A stretch of 64,000 nucleotides of DNA from Desulfarculus baarsii DSM 2075 (GCF_000143965.1 NC_014365.1:3375501-3439500), one strand, 5' to 3'. Shown: positions 52,706 through 62,906, numbered from the stretch's first letter. The notes: generated by a model not told the origin, from the letters alone. Translations and numbers: made by a program.

Positions 52706-55332
52706 TCGGCAAACGCATCCTCGCCGCGCTGTTTTTGCTGGCGGCGGCCGTGGCCGCCGCGCCGGGCCTGGCCCAGACCGGGCCGCGCACCGGGCCCATG
52801 GCCATGCCGCCCCGGCCCGAGGCGCTGGCCACCACCGCCCCGGCCATGGACGCCCCGGACTTGTTCGCGCCCGGCCCACGCCGCCTGGCCGCCCTGCGTG
52901 ACTTGGCCGCCCAGGCCAGCCCTCAATGGCGGCGGCTGATCCGCTGGGCCACCGCCCCCGAGCGCCAGGACGGCAAGCGAGCCGACGGCCCCAACCTGGC
53001 CCTGGCCGCGCTGACCCTGGCCGAGGCCGACGGTCGGCAGAGCAGCGCCCTTAGTCACCTGGCCGCCCGCGCCGCCGCCGACGGGGCCCGCGCCGGCCGC
53101 GTCGAACAATTGAACGGGGCCACGATCATCGACGGCGGCCTGCCCTGGAAACCCGAGGAAATCACGGCCGAGGGCTATGACCTGCTGGCCTTTGACGGCC
53201 CGGAGGCCGCCATCGCCATCAAGAAAATCACCTCGACCCAGATCGCCTTGGCCAGCGCGCCACCGACCCAGGCCCGGCAAGGCGCGGAATACCTGCTGCT
53301 GATCTCGGACATGGAGCGGGCCGGCCAGGTGGCCGAGGACGTGGCCCTGACCCTGGCCTGGGGCGCGCGGAGCATCGACGCCGAACAACAAAAGCTTGGC
53401 GCGCGCTGGCTGCTGGCCCAGGCCAAGGTGGCCGCCGGGCGGCCCATGGGCTGCTTCGACAACCAGTCGGCCGCCGCCCTGAAGATCATGGCCCTGGCCG
53501 GCCGGGTGGCGGAAAAGCTTTACCCCCAGCCGGCCCAGGCCATGGCCCAACTGGCCATGGAGCGCTTCGAGCGCCTGTGGCGACCGGCCCTGGAGGGCAT
53601 GGGCCAAGGCGGCGGCTGGTTTGGCGGGGCCAACGCCGGGGCCAGGGCCGGGCTGGACCTGCTGCTGACCGCCGCCTGCCAGCCAGCCGGGCCGGCGCGG
53701 CAAAAGCTGCTGGACACGCCATGGTTCCGCGATCGCCTGGCGGCCTTGACCAACAGCCTTTTGCCCCACGTCGACCAGGGCCCGCACGGCCCTTACCGGG
53801 GCCTCCGCCCCAGTGGCGGCGAGGTCATGCCCCCTGATCAGGCCGCCGACCTGGCGCGCATCCAGATGCTTCTGGCCCGGACCTTGCTGCCCGGTGCGGC
53901 CTTTGCCGACGTGGCCCAGGCCATGCTGCTGGCCGGCGACGCCCCCGGCGTGACCGACCACCGGTTGCTGGGCCTGGAATTTCTGTTGCTCGACATCGAC
54001 GACCCCGGCCTGGCCCTGGCCGTGGCCCCGCTGGACCACTTGGCCAGCGCCGTGGGCCGGGCCTGTTCGCGCAGCGGTTGGAGCGCCTGGGACACCCTGG
54101 TGGCCTTTGACTGCGGGCCCCACTTTGTCGACGGCCAGCGCCTGGACGCGGCCAGCCTGCAGATCTACCTTAACGGCCCGTTGCTGCCGCGCGGCGGGGC
54201 CGAAGACGGCCGCCTCTCGCCCCACGCCATGAATTACGCCCTGCGCTCGGTGGCCGCCAACACCATCCTGATCCACGACCCCACCGAGTATTCCTGGCCC
54301 GACATGGGCGCGGGCGAGATGCCGCGGGGAACCTACGCCAACGACGGCGGCCAGCGGGCCTGGGCCCTGTTCGGCCCCGACGGCAAGCCCCGCGTCAAGG
54401 CCCCCTGGACGGCCTCGGGCTGGGAAAACGGCGCGGCCCCGTGGACGGTGCTGGAGCCGGTCTACAACGTGGCGGCGATCACCGCCCAGGGCGGCGGCGA
54501 ATCCTGGGCCTATTTCAAGGGCCAGGCCACGGCGGCCTACCAGGGCCAGACGGCCAAGGCCAAGCGCGTCGAGCGCCACGTGTTTCATCTGCGGCCCGGC
54601 GGGCCTGACGACGCCACCTCGGCCCAGGCGGTGGTGGTCGTCGACGACGTGATCGTGGCCCGGCCGGAGCTGCGGCCCAGCTTCGTGCTGCACTTCAGCC
54701 AGCCGCCGGTGGTCGAGGGCCAGATGACCCAGCTCGCCCCCGGCCGCCTCTCCGGCCAGGCCAGGATGCTGCGCGCCCAGACCGACGGCGCGCGGCTGTG
54801 GGTGGTCGGCCTGCGGCAAGACGCCCAGCGGGTGGAGCTTTTCGGCCCGCCGGCCGTGGCCTGGGTCGACGGCAGGGGCTATCCGCCCGCCGCGCCGGCC
54901 ACGGACGCGGCCCCCTGGCGGGTGGAGCTGACGCCCACCGGGCCGGACGATGGCCAGGCCTTCGCGCTGGTGCACGCCCTGCTGCCGGCCCCGGCCGACG
55001 CCCCGGCCCCGCCCGAGTTGAGCCGTCTGGTTTCGCCCGATCCCCGGCTGGCCGGCGCGGTCATTCACGACCGTTTCTGGCCCAGGGTCGTGGTGGCCAA
55101 CCTGGAGCCCGGCGACCGGCCCATCGCCTACCAATACCCGGCCGGGCGTTCGCGGCACCTGGTGGCCGGACTGAGGCCCGAGGCCGAATACGCCGTCACG
55201 GCCGACGGCCGCCTGCTGACCATCACCCCGGGCAAAGGGCTCAAATCCAGCGCCGGCGGCCTGTTGGCCTTCAAGCTGACCCCGGTGGCGGGCAAAGCGC
55301 CGACCGCCGTGGCCGAACCGGACATGAAATGA
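52699..55332 (+). CDS. Heparinase II/III-like secreted protein
   Basis: 877 residues from ATG 52699, overlapping the previous stop by seven bases. Signal peptide (about 1-26), an alpha-helical first half (Ala/Leu-rich repeats like LALAALTLAEADGRQSSAL) and a beta-rich second half with HFVDGQRLDAASLQIYLNG, related to the heparinase HxxLDxGSFxxY block; the expected His is changed to Gln (GQRLD). May bind or cut polysaccharide in the periplasm. Confidence 0.72.
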   Translation: MVIGKRILAALFLLAAAVAAAPGLAQTGPRTGPMAMPPRPEALATTAPAMDAPDLFAPGPRRLAALRDLAAQASPQWRRLIRWATAPERQDGKRADGPNLALAALTLAEADGRQSSALSHLAARAAADGARAGRVEQLNGATIIDGGLPWKPEEITAEGYDLLAFDGPEAAIAIKKITSTQIALASAPPTQARQGAEYLLLISDMERAGQVAEDVALTLAWGARSIDAEQQKLGARWLLAQAKVAAGRPMGCFDNQSAAALKIMALAGRVAEKLYPQPAQAMAQLAMERFERLWRPALEGMGQGGGWFGGANAGARAGLDLLLTAACQPAGPARQKLLDTPWFRDRLAALTNSLLPHVDQGPHGPYRGLRPSGGEVMPPDQAADLARIQMLLARTLLPGAAFADVAQAMLLAGDAPGVTDHRLLGLEFLLLDIDDPGLALAVAPLDHLASAVGRACSRSGWSAWDTLVAFDCGPHFVDGQRLDAASLQIYLNGPLLPRGGAEDGRLSPHAMNYALRSVAANTILIHDPTEYSWPDMGAGEMPRGTYANDGGQRAWALFGPDGKPRVKAPWTASGWENGAAPWTVLEPVYNVAAITAQGGGESWAYFKGQATAAYQGQTAKAKRVERHVFHLRPGGPDDATSAQAVVVVDDVIVARPELRPSFVLHFSQPPVVEGQMTQLAPGRLSGQARMLRAQTDGARLWVVGLRQDAQRVELFGPPAVAWVDGRGYPPAAPATDAAPWRVELTPTGPDDGQAFALVHALLPAPADAPAPPELSRLVSPDPRLAGAVIHDRFWPRVVVANLEPGDRPIAYQYPAGRSRHLVAGLRPEAEYAVTADGRLLTITPGKGLKSSAGGLLAFKLTPVAGKAPTAVAEPDMK

Positions 55333-55388
55333 AAAAACCCGCCCCACGATGCCTGGCGGCGGCGAACAATGCGACGTGGAGGAAGGCG

Positions 55389-57800
55389 ATGATCGGTTCG
55401 ACTGGCGGCCGCAAGCCCCTGGGCGCGGCCTGGGGGGTGGCCTTGGGTTTGGCCCTGGGCTTGATCCTGTGCGCGACGGCGGCCCTGGCCGACGGCCAAG
55501 CGTTTCTGGCCAAAGGCAAGGCCTACTTCGAGGCGGGCAAATTCAAGGAAGCATCGGTGGAGCTACGCAACGCCATCAAAGACGATCCGCGCCTGGCCGA
55601 CGCTCATTATTACCTGGGCCTGACCTACCTCAAGCTGGGTGACCCGGTCCAGGCCTACCGCGTGTTGTTCAACGTCGTGCAGCTAGACGACAACAACCTC
55701 GACGCCAAGATCAAGCTGGGCCAGGTCTCGCTGTTGGCCCGGCGCGGCGACGAGGCCGCGGAGTTGGCCAACAACGTGCTCAAGCGCCAGCCCAAAAACA
55801 TCGACGCCCTGATCCTGCTGGGTCAGGCCTACAGCAGCCAGGACAAGGCCGAAGAGGCCGTGCGCGCCCTCGGCCAAGCCAAGCAGCTCGACCCCAAGCG
55901 CTCCGACGTTTACGTGCTGCTGGCCCAGGAATACATCAAGCTCGACCGCTACGATCAGGCCCTGGCCGACCTGGCCCAGTCCGTCGCCCTGGCCCCGGAC
56001 ATGCTCACCCCGCGCCTGCTGACGCTTCAGGTTTACATGAAGCAAAACAAGCTGGACCAGGCCGAAAAAACCCTGCGCGAGGCCATCGCCATGCGGCCCC
56101 AGGAGGCCCGGCTTCAGTTGATGCTGGTGGAGTTGCTCATGCGCCGACAAAAGTCCGACGAGGCCGGCAAAACCCTGCGGGAAATCATCGCCCGCCACCC
56201 CGAGAACGAATCGTACCGCCTCTCGCTGGCCCGTTTCTACGAGACCACCGGCCAGGAGAAAAAGGCCGAGGAGACCTATCTGGAAGCCGTGCGCATGGCC
56301 CCGGACTCCATCTGGCCCAGCATCCTCACCGCCACGTTCTACGCCTCGCGGGGCCAGGGTCACAAGGCCCAGGCCTATCTGGACCAGGCCAAGAAAATCG
56401 CCCCCGATTCGCCCGTGCCGCCGACCGCCATGGCCGAACTGAACCTGGAGCAGGGTCGCGTGGAGTTGGCCCAAAAGCAGATCAAGCAGGTCTTGGCCCG
56501 CTGGCCCAAAAACGCCGCCGCCCTGACCTTGCAGGGCCGCATCCAGCTTGAGGACGGCCAGGCCCAACAGGCCGTGGCCAGCTTCACCCAGGTCATCGGC
56601 GACATGCCCGAAAGCCCCGAGGCCTATTTCTATAGGGCCATGGCTTATCAGGCCCTGGGCGAACGCCAGTTGGCCCAGGCCGACGTGGCCAAAACCATCT
56701 CCCTGGCCCCCGAAAACATCCGAGCCCGCTTTTTCATGGCCAGCCTCCAGGCCCAGGGCGGCGAGGTCACCCAGGCCATCGGCGAGGTCAACGAGATCAT
56801 CAAGCAGGAGCCCAAAAACGCCGAGGCCATGAGCATGCGCGGCCAGCTTTACATGAGCCAGGGCAACCTGAGCCAGGCCGAGGCCGACTTCAACGCCTTG
56901 ACGCGCCTGCGGCCGGACATGGCCGTGGGCTACTACCTCATGGGCCGTCTGCTGGAGACGCGCAAGGATCCGGTCAAGGCCGCGGCTCAATACGAGCTGG
57001 CCCTGGCCAAGGATCCCGACTACCTGCCGGCCCTGCGCCGCGTGGTCTTCCTCGACCTGCAACAAGGCCAGGCCCAACGGGCCGTGGCCCGCGTGGAGAG
57101 CCAGTTGGCCAAGGCCAAGCGCAAGGACGCCGTGCACACCTTCCTGGCCGACGTCTATCAGCGCCTGGGCCAAACCGCGATTTCGCGCCAGCAGTACGAA
57201 CGGGCCTTGGCCATCAACCCCGAAAACACCTCGGCCATGCTGGGCCTGGCCACCCTCAGCCGCTTCGACGGCGATCTGGACAAAGCCAGCCAACTGCTCG
57301 ACCGCGTGCTCGTCCTGGAGCCGACCAGCCTGGTGGCCCTGGTCTCGCGGGGGCAACTCCACGAACAGGCCGACCAGCCGACCCAGGCCGAGGCCGACTA
57401 TCGCCAGGCCCTGCGTCAAAACGCCGATTTCGTCCCGGCCATCAACAACCTGGCCTATCTGCTGGCCGGCCAGGGCGGCGACAAGAACCTCAACGAGGCG
57501 CTGACCCTGGCCCAGCGGGCCAAGCGCCTCTCGCCCAGTGATCCCAGGGTGTTGGACACCCTGGGTTGGGTGCTCAGCCTGCGCGGCGCTCACGCCAGCG
57601 CCCTGCCCGAGTTGGAAGAGGCCCGCAAGCTCGCCCCCACCGACGCCTCGGTGTATTATCACCTGGGCAGCACCCTGGCCAAGATGGGCCGGGCCAATGA
57701 GGCCAAAAAGGCCCTGCGCGACGGTCTCGCGCAAAAGGGCGACCAAACCACCCGCCAGGAGATCCAGAAGCTCTTGCAAGAGCTGGGCGGCGGCGAGTAG
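55389..57800 (+). CDS. PrsT-like TPR protein of the XrtA system
   Basis: 803 residues from ATG 55389, with GGAGGAAGG just before it; an ATG at 55329 overlaps the previous gene and is less likely. Signal segment (about 12-34) and then about 20 TPR units from residue 35 to the end (FLAKGKAYFEAGKFKEASVELRNAI onward). Matches TIGR02917. Periplasmic scaffold for assembly or sorting. Confidence 0.9.
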   Translation: MIGSTGGRKPLGAAWGVALGLALGLILCATAALADGQAFLAKGKAYFEAGKFKEASVELRNAIKDDPRLADAHYYLGLTYLKLGDPVQAYRVLFNVVQLDDNNLDAKIKLGQVSLLARRGDEAAELANNVLKRQPKNIDALILLGQAYSSQDKAEEAVRALGQAKQLDPKRSDVYVLLAQEYIKLDRYDQALADLAQSVALAPDMLTPRLLTLQVYMKQNKLDQAEKTLREAIAMRPQEARLQLMLVELLMRRQKSDEAGKTLREIIARHPENESYRLSLARFYETTGQEKKAEETYLEAVRMAPDSIWPSILTATFYASRGQGHKAQAYLDQAKKIAPDSPVPPTAMAELNLEQGRVELAQKQIKQVLARWPKNAAALTLQGRIQLEDGQAQQAVASFTQVIGDMPESPEAYFYRAMAYQALGERQLAQADVAKTISLAPENIRARFFMASLQAQGGEVTQAIGEVNEIIKQEPKNAEAMSMRGQLYMSQGNLSQAEADFNALTRLRPDMAVGYYLMGRLLETRKDPVKAAAQYELALAKDPDYLPALRRVVFLDLQQGQAQRAVARVESQLAKAKRKDAVHTFLADVYQRLGQTAISRQQYERALAINPENTSAMLGLATLSRFDGDLDKASQLLDRVLVLEPTSLVALVSRGQLHEQADQPTQAEADYRQALRQNADFVPAINNLAYLLAGQGGDKNLNEALTLAQRAKRLSPSDPRVLDTLGWVLSLRGAHASALPELEEARKLAPTDASVYYHLGSTLAKMGRANEAKKALRDGLAQKGDQTTRQEIQKLLQELGGGE

Positions 57801-57826
57801 CGATCGATTCAGATGGGGGCGTGGCC

Positions 57827-59503
57827 ATGAGGCGAATCGGAAAAGCGACCATCATCCTGGCTATCGTGCTGGCCGCCTGGCCGGCCATGGCCGGGCCGCC
57901 AACCAGCCCGGCCCATGCCGGCTTGTTCGCGCCGGCCCAGACCAAGGGCGAACTGCCCATCGAGGTGCGGGCCAACCCGCAGGTTCTGGGCCAGATCATC
58001 GTGGCCAGCTTTGGCCTGCCCTTCCCGCCGGGTTACGTCTCCGACCCCAAAAACATCGCCCTGTTCGACAACCTGGGCATGGAGATGCCCATCCGCGTGG
58101 ACGTGCTGGCCCGCTGGCCCCAGCCCGTGCCCGGCGCGGGCAGCATCCGCGCGGCGCGCATCCAGTTCCGCACGCTCATGGGCGCCAGCACCCCGCGCAC
58201 CTACGTGGTCCGCTGGGGCGCTCCCCGCGCCGAAAACGAGCTCGACGCCTGGCCCGGCCGCACCGATTGGGTTTCTCTGGACAACGGCGGCTATCCGGCC
58301 GGCGCGATCAGCGAGCCGCCCCTGATGGTGACCCTGCCCGCCGCCTGGTTGGGCAAGTGCCTGCTCAAGGGGCCCCTGCGGCCGGCCTTCGAGGATTGCG
58401 CCTCCGACCTCTACGACCGGGCCATGCACTATCACTTCAAGGTGGCCGTCAACGAAGTCTCGCCCGAGCTGCCGGCCAAGCGACACATCGATTTCGCCAA
58501 CGATCACGAGCCGTGGCTCTACGACCGAGGCGCGACCTTTTTCGTGACCTACTTTCGTAGCGGCAAGTTCGAGCACTTCAACCAGGCCCACCGGGCCGCC
58601 CAATACTACGCCTCGCGCATCGGCCCCGACGGCGGCTTCGGCCTGCTGCCCGCCGAGCGCCGCCACGACGTGAAATACGCCTACATCGAATGCCTGCTTT
58701 TTGATTATTGGCTCACCGGCGACGAAACGCTTTTGGCCACGGCCAAGGCCATCGCGCCGGCCTTTGGCGGCTGGAATTATCGCTACAAGCCCGACGGCGG
58801 TTTCTGGACCGAGCGTAACCTGGCCTTTTCGCTTTTGGGCGCCACTGCCTATTACGAAATGACCGGCGACCCCAAGGCCCTGGCCACGGCCCGCGATATC
58901 TTCGAGGCCGGCTACCAGCTCCAGCAAGACCCGCCGCCCGGCGCGCCGCGCGGCACGGGTTGCCTGCCCCACCTGGGCCGGGCCCACGACGCCAGGGGCC
59001 TGGAGGACGCCTGGGTTTGCAGCCCGTGGATGAGCGCGCTCTACCTCGACGCCATGCTGCGCTATTACCTGATCAGCGGCGACGCGCGCGTGGAGCGCGC
59101 GGCCATGGACCTGGGCCGCTTCATCGCCGTCCACGGCCTGCACCAGGCCAACATGCACGCCAACAGGCCCGATGTCACCGTGCCTTATTACCTGATCAAC
59201 CCAGACGGCGGGCCGGTGCGCGCCGAGGTGGATCCCTGGTCGGGCCGCATGCACGCTCCCGAGGTCTACTTCATGCTGGTGGCGGCCGACTATTTCGGCC
59301 GCAAGCTGGGCCGGCCCGATCCGGCCGTGGCCCAGGCCATGGCCCGCCTGCGGCCCACGGTGGATTGGGTCTTCGAGCCGGCCGTGCAGGCCCACAACCG
59401 CGACGCCGCCGGCATGCCCAAGTTGCCCCTCTCGCCGCCGCGCCGCTTCAACTGGTGGTTTCGCGTCACCGCCGGCACCGACTGGTACCAGAGCCAGAAA
59501 TGA
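57827..59503 (+). CDS. Secreted alpha/alpha-barrel (six-hairpin glycosidase-like) protein
   Basis: 558 residues from ATG 57827 (GTG 57821 is possible). Signal peptide, a beta-rich domain (about 25-180) and helix pairs with YASRIGPDGGFGLLPAERRHDVKYAYIECLLFDYWLTGDETLL, DAWVCSPWMSALYLDAML and HGLHQANMHANRPDVTVPYYL. Looks like a polysaccharide lyase or glycoside hydrolase fold; catalytic residues not assigned. Last gene of the operon; converges with a glycosyltransferase gene 18 bases away. Confidence 0.75.
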   Translation: MRRIGKATIILAIVLAAWPAMAGPPTSPAHAGLFAPAQTKGELPIEVRANPQVLGQIIVASFGLPFPPGYVSDPKNIALFDNLGMEMPIRVDVLARWPQPVPGAGSIRAARIQFRTLMGASTPRTYVVRWGAPRAENELDAWPGRTDWVSLDNGGYPAGAISEPPLMVTLPAAWLGKCLLKGPLRPAFEDCASDLYDRAMHYHFKVAVNEVSPELPAKRHIDFANDHEPWLYDRGATFFVTYFRSGKFEHFNQAHRAAQYYASRIGPDGGFGLLPAERRHDVKYAYIECLLFDYWLTGDETLLATAKAIAPAFGGWNYRYKPDGGFWTERNLAFSLLGATAYYEMTGDPKALATARDIFEAGYQLQQDPPPGAPRGTGCLPHLGRAHDARGLEDAWVCSPWMSALYLDAMLRYYLISGDARVERAAMDLGRFIAVHGLHQANMHANRPDVTVPYYLINPDGGPVRAEVDPWSGRMHAPEVYFMLVAADYFGRKLGRPDPAVAQAMARLRPTVDWVFEPAVQAHNRDAAGMPKLPLSPPRRFNWWFRVTAGTDWYQSQK

Positions 59504-59521
59504 ACCCGCCCGCGCCGGGGC

Positions 59522-60316
59522 CTATTTTTTGGCCGTGACCAGCTCGTAGCCAACTTTCAACAACATCACCAGCGTGAGCTTGGCCAGATAGTACCAACGG
59601 GCCGGCCCGCGAAAATGCCGCCGCGCCAGGCGCAGGTCGCAGCGCCACGACAGCAGGCGCAGGCGGATGTTTTCGGGGCGGGGATAGTTGCGATAATTGA
59701 GAACCACGCCGGGCTGGTGGATCATCTTGCCCCGGCGAAAGACTTCGGCGTTGAGGTAGGCGTCGTCGGAGCGCGTGAACGAAGGGTCCAGCGGACCGAT
59801 GTCGCGCAGCACCGCCATGCGCGCCATCAGGCTGGCCCCGATCACCGGGCAGATGACGCTGGCGATGAGCTGGCCCATGGTGCGAAAGGGCCGCGAGCGC
59901 CGCGTGCGGTAGACATTGCCCGCGAAATCCATGTAGTTGGCGTCGGCGTAGACGGCCACGGCGTCGGGCCGGGCCAGGAGGGCGCTCACGCGCAGGCTCA
60001 GGCTGGCGGGCGGCCAGGTGTCGTCGGCGTCGAGGATGGCCACGAGTTGGCCGCGCGCGCGGGCCAGGCCGGCGTTGAGGGCGGCCGGCTTACCACCGTT
60101 GGCCTGGCTGATCAGGCTGACGCGGCCATCGGCGTGGGGGCCGCCGGGCAGGTAGCGCCGGGCGACCTGGGCGGTCTGATCGGTGGAGCCGTCGTCGATG
60201 ATGATGGCCTCGAAGCGGGGATAATCCTGGGCCAAGAGGCTCTCCACGGCCTGGCCCAGGGTGTCGGCCATGTTATAGGCCGGAATCAACACCGAAACTA
60301 GGGGCTCTTGGTCCAT
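59522..60316 (-). CDS. GT2-family glycosyltransferase
   Basis: 264 residues. GT-A fold: VSVLIPAYNMADTLGQAVESLL, EAIIIDDGSTDQT, NGGKPAALNAGLARARG and LVAILDADDTWPP, the last giving the DxD metal site. The C-terminus has a short hydrophobic segment (LAKLTLVMLLKVGYELV). A cytoplasmic sugar transferase of the cluster. Confidence 0.93.
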   Translation of the reverse strand: MDQEPLVSVLIPAYNMADTLGQAVESLLAQDYPRFEAIIIDDGSTDQTAQVARRYLPGGPHADGRVSLISQANGGKPAALNAGLARARGQLVAILDADDTWPPASLSLRVSALLARPDAVAVYADANYMDFAGNVYRTRRSRPFRTMGQLIASVICPVIGASLMARMAVLRDIGPLDPSFTRSDDAYLNAEVFRRGKMIHQPGVVLNYRNYPRPENIRLRLLSWRCDLRLARRHFRGPARWYYLAKLTLVMLLKVGYELVTAKK

Positions 60317-60416
60317 GGCCGGCCTCCGCTGGCGGTCCGAGGTGGGCTGTCTTGGGCCTGGGATGCGTCATACATTAATGTTAGCACGGCCGGCCGCCGG
60401 CGCGGCGCGATTTGCC

Positions 60417-60444
60417 TTGACTTGCCGGCAACCGGGGCAATACT
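60417..60444 (+). promoter_or_regulatory. Sigma-70 promoter for the GT4 gene
   Basis: TTGACT, a 16-base spacer and AATACT, about 36 bases before the TTG start. Confidence 0.55.
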
Positions 60445-60480
60445 GAGAACCTGGGCGCGAAATCAACCGGGAGCGGGGCC

Positions 60481-61731
60481 TTGCGGCGATTCTTGTTCAT
60501 CACCTACGCCTTTCCGCCCATGGGTGGGGCCGGCGTGCAGCGGCCGGTCAAGTTCGTCAAGTATATCGGCCGCCACGGCTGGCGGCCGGTGGTGGTCACC
60601 GCCGCCAATCACTCCGGCCCCACCCGCGACGCCAGCCTGAGCGGCGACCTGCCGCCGGATTTGCTCATCGAACGCGTCAAAAGCCTGGAGCCCGCCGTGG
60701 GCCAGGCGACCTTTGGCGGCGCGGGCGGCGATGGCGCGACGTTGCGCTCCCTGGCCGGCCGCCTGGCCAACAACCTGCTTTTCCCCGACCGCCACGTGCT
60801 CTGGCTGGCCACGGCCCTGGGCCCGACCCTGGCCGTGGCTCGGCGTCAGCGGGTGCAGGCCGTTTACGTCAGCGGCCCGCCGTTTTCCAGCTTTTTTTTG
60901 GCCGAGCAGGTGGCGCGCAAGCTCAATCTGCCGTTGTTGTTGGATTTTCGCGACGAGTGGAGCGGCTATTACAGCAAGGGCTTCCAGCCCGGGGCCCATG
61001 GTTTGTGGGACAGGCTGGTCAGCGCCCAGGAGCGACGGCTGGTGAACCGAGCCGCCGTGGTCACCGCCGCCAGCCCGGCCTATTGCCGGCGCTTTCGCTT
61101 CCTCTACGGCGGGTTCGACAAATACGTCTGGATCCCCAACGGCTACGACCCCGACGACTTCGCCGGCCAGCTACCCGGCCCATTGCCGCGTCAGGCCGGC
61201 CGCCTGCACATCGTCTACGCCGGCACGGTCTTTGGCGTGACCAGCCTGGAGCCCCTGTGGCGGGGCCTGCGCCTGCTGCCGCCGGGCATGCGCCAACACA
61301 TCACCGTGGAGATCTGCGGCCGGGTGACCGGCGGCGAGGTGACCGAACCACGCATCCCCGGCCTGCGCGTGGAGGCCAAGGGCTATCTGCCCCACGCCCA
61401 GGTCATCGAGCGGATGATGCGGGCCGACGCCCTGCTGCTGACCCTGGCCGATCTGCCCGGCTCCGAGCGGGTCATTCCGGGCAAGATTTTTGAATACGCC
61501 GCCGCCGGTCGGCCGCTGCTGGCCATCTGCCCGCCCGGCGAGGCCGCCGCCCTGGTCGAGGCCATCGGCGGGACGCGGGTGGCCCCCAACAAGCCCCATG
61601 CCGTGGCCGACGTGTTGGCCGCCTGGCTCAATCAGCCGCCGCCGCCGCGCCAAACGCCGCCGCCCGAGTTCGACCGCGCGCGCCTGACCATGCTCCTGGC
61701 CCAGGCCCTGGATAAAGCCGTGGGCCGTTAG
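60481..61731 (+). CDS. GT4-family glycosyltransferase
   Basis: 416 residues from TTG 60481 (GGGAG nine bases upstream). Starts FLFITYAFPPMGGAGVQRPVKF, the donor-side loop of GT4 enzymes; GVTSLEPLWRGL, ERVIPGKIFEYAAAGRPLLAI carry the C-terminal sugar-nucleotide site with its Glu. Converges with and overlaps by four bases the next GT gene. Confidence 0.92.
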   Translation: MRRFLFITYAFPPMGGAGVQRPVKFVKYIGRHGWRPVVVTAANHSGPTRDASLSGDLPPDLLIERVKSLEPAVGQATFGGAGGDGATLRSLAGRLANNLLFPDRHVLWLATALGPTLAVARRQRVQAVYVSGPPFSSFFLAEQVARKLNLPLLLDFRDEWSGYYSKGFQPGAHGLWDRLVSAQERRLVNRAAVVTAASPAYCRRFRFLYGGFDKYVWIPNGYDPDDFAGQLPGPLPRQAGRLHIVYAGTVFGVTSLEPLWRGLRLLPPGMRQHITVEICGRVTGGEVTEPRIPGLRVEAKGYLPHAQVIERMMRADALLLTLADLPGSERVIPGKIFEYAAAGRPLLAICPPGEAAALVEAIGGTRVAPNKPHAVADVLAAWLNQPPPPRQTPPPEFDRARLTMLLAQALDKAVGR

Positions 61732-62852
61732 GCCAACGCCTCGGCATAGAGCCCGGCGTAGGCCTGGGCCATGGCCGCCAGGCTGAAGCGCTCCACAACA
61801 ATGCGCCGACCGCGCGCGCCCAGGCGGGCAGCCAGGGCCGGATCCGCGGCCAGCGCGGCCAGCGCCCGGCCCAGGGCCGCGGCCTGGCCAGCCGGCGCAA
61901 GAAAGCCGTTGACGCCCTCGGCGACGAGTTCCACCGTGCCGCCGACGGCGGTGGCCGCCACCGGCAGGCCCACGGACATGGCCTCCAGAATGGCCATGGA
62001 CAGGCCCTCGCTGCGCGAGCTGTTGACAAAGGCGTCGGCGGCGGCCAAAACCGCCGGCACGTCGCGGCGTTCGCCCACCAGTCGCGCCCGCCCGGCCAGA
62101 CCCCGCGCCCGGATCAACTCCTCCAGCGCCGGTCGCTGATCGCCCTCGCCCACCAGCAACAGCCGCGCGTGGGGCGCTTGGACCAACTCAAAGGCCGCCA
62201 GCGCCGCGGGCAGGTCTTTTTCGCGGGCCAGGCGACCCACGGCCACGATGACGAAATCATCCGGCGTCAAACCCAACTCGACCCGCACCCTGGCCCGGGC
62301 CACGTCGTCGGGCCGCAGCAGATCGGTGTCGACGCCGTTGTGGATCAAGCGCAGGCGCTCTCTGGGCAGGCGATCGACCGTGGCGGCCACGGCCAAGGCG
62401 TCGCCCCCCACGCAAACGGTGTAGCGACACAGCCGCCCGGCCAGGCGGCTGAGCGCCCGATAGCGCCGCTGGGGGCCCCAGGTCTGGTCGGTGCGGCTCT
62501 GGCCGTGGCGCGTGCCGATCACCGGCCGGCCCAGGATCAACCCGGCCAGGCCGGCGTAGAGCATGGGGCCCTGGTTGTGGGCGTGGATGATCGCCGCGCC
62601 CGTGGCCCTGGCCACGGCGGCAAGCCGCCAGGCCACCTCCGGCCGCAGGCCAGGGGCCTTGCCCAGCAGGTGCACCTTGGCCCCGACCGCCTCCACCGCC
62701 GGCTGCAACGCGCCGCCGCCGCTCATCACCGCCACCTGGGCGCGCAGGCCCACCGAGGGCGCGCTACGCGCCAACTCCAACACGACCCGCTCCAGCCCGC
62801 CGGTGGCCAAAGATGCGCAGACATGTAGCACGGTTATGTTTTTTTCTGTCAC
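61728..62852 (-). CDS. GT4-family glycosyltransferase
   Basis: 374 residues from GTG 62852. N-terminal VLHVCASLATGGLERVVLEL and C-terminal NSSRSEGLSMAILEAMSVGLPVAATAVGG mark a GT-B, GT4 enzyme (TIGR03088-like). Cytoplasmic. Preceded by a hairpin in the leader and a strong promoter. Confidence 0.93.
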   Translation of the reverse strand: MTEKNITVLHVCASLATGGLERVVLELARSAPSVGLRAQVAVMSGGGALQPAVEAVGAKVHLLGKAPGLRPEVAWRLAAVARATGAAIIHAHNQGPMLYAGLAGLILGRPVIGTRHGQSRTDQTWGPQRRYRALSRLAGRLCRYTVCVGGDALAVAATVDRLPRERLRLIHNGVDTDLLRPDDVARARVRVELGLTPDDFVIVAVGRLAREKDLPAALAAFELVQAPHARLLLVGEGDQRPALEELIRARGLAGRARLVGERRDVPAVLAAADAFVNSSRSEGLSMAILEAMSVGLPVAATAVGGTVELVAEGVNGFLAPAGQAAALGRALAALAADPALAARLGARGRRIVVERFSLAAMAQAYAGLYAEALA

Positions 62853-62864
62853 GAGCGCCTCGGT

Positions 62865-62884
62865 CGGTAGAAAAAATCCTACCG
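62865..62884 (-). promoter_or_regulatory. Leader hairpin before the GT4 gene
   Basis: CGGTAG and CTACCG pair around an 8-base loop, just upstream of the GTG start. On the minus strand the loop is GATTTTTT. Confidence 0.45.
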
Positions 62885-62906
62885 TTCACATGGTTGCATG
62901 AGCCGA

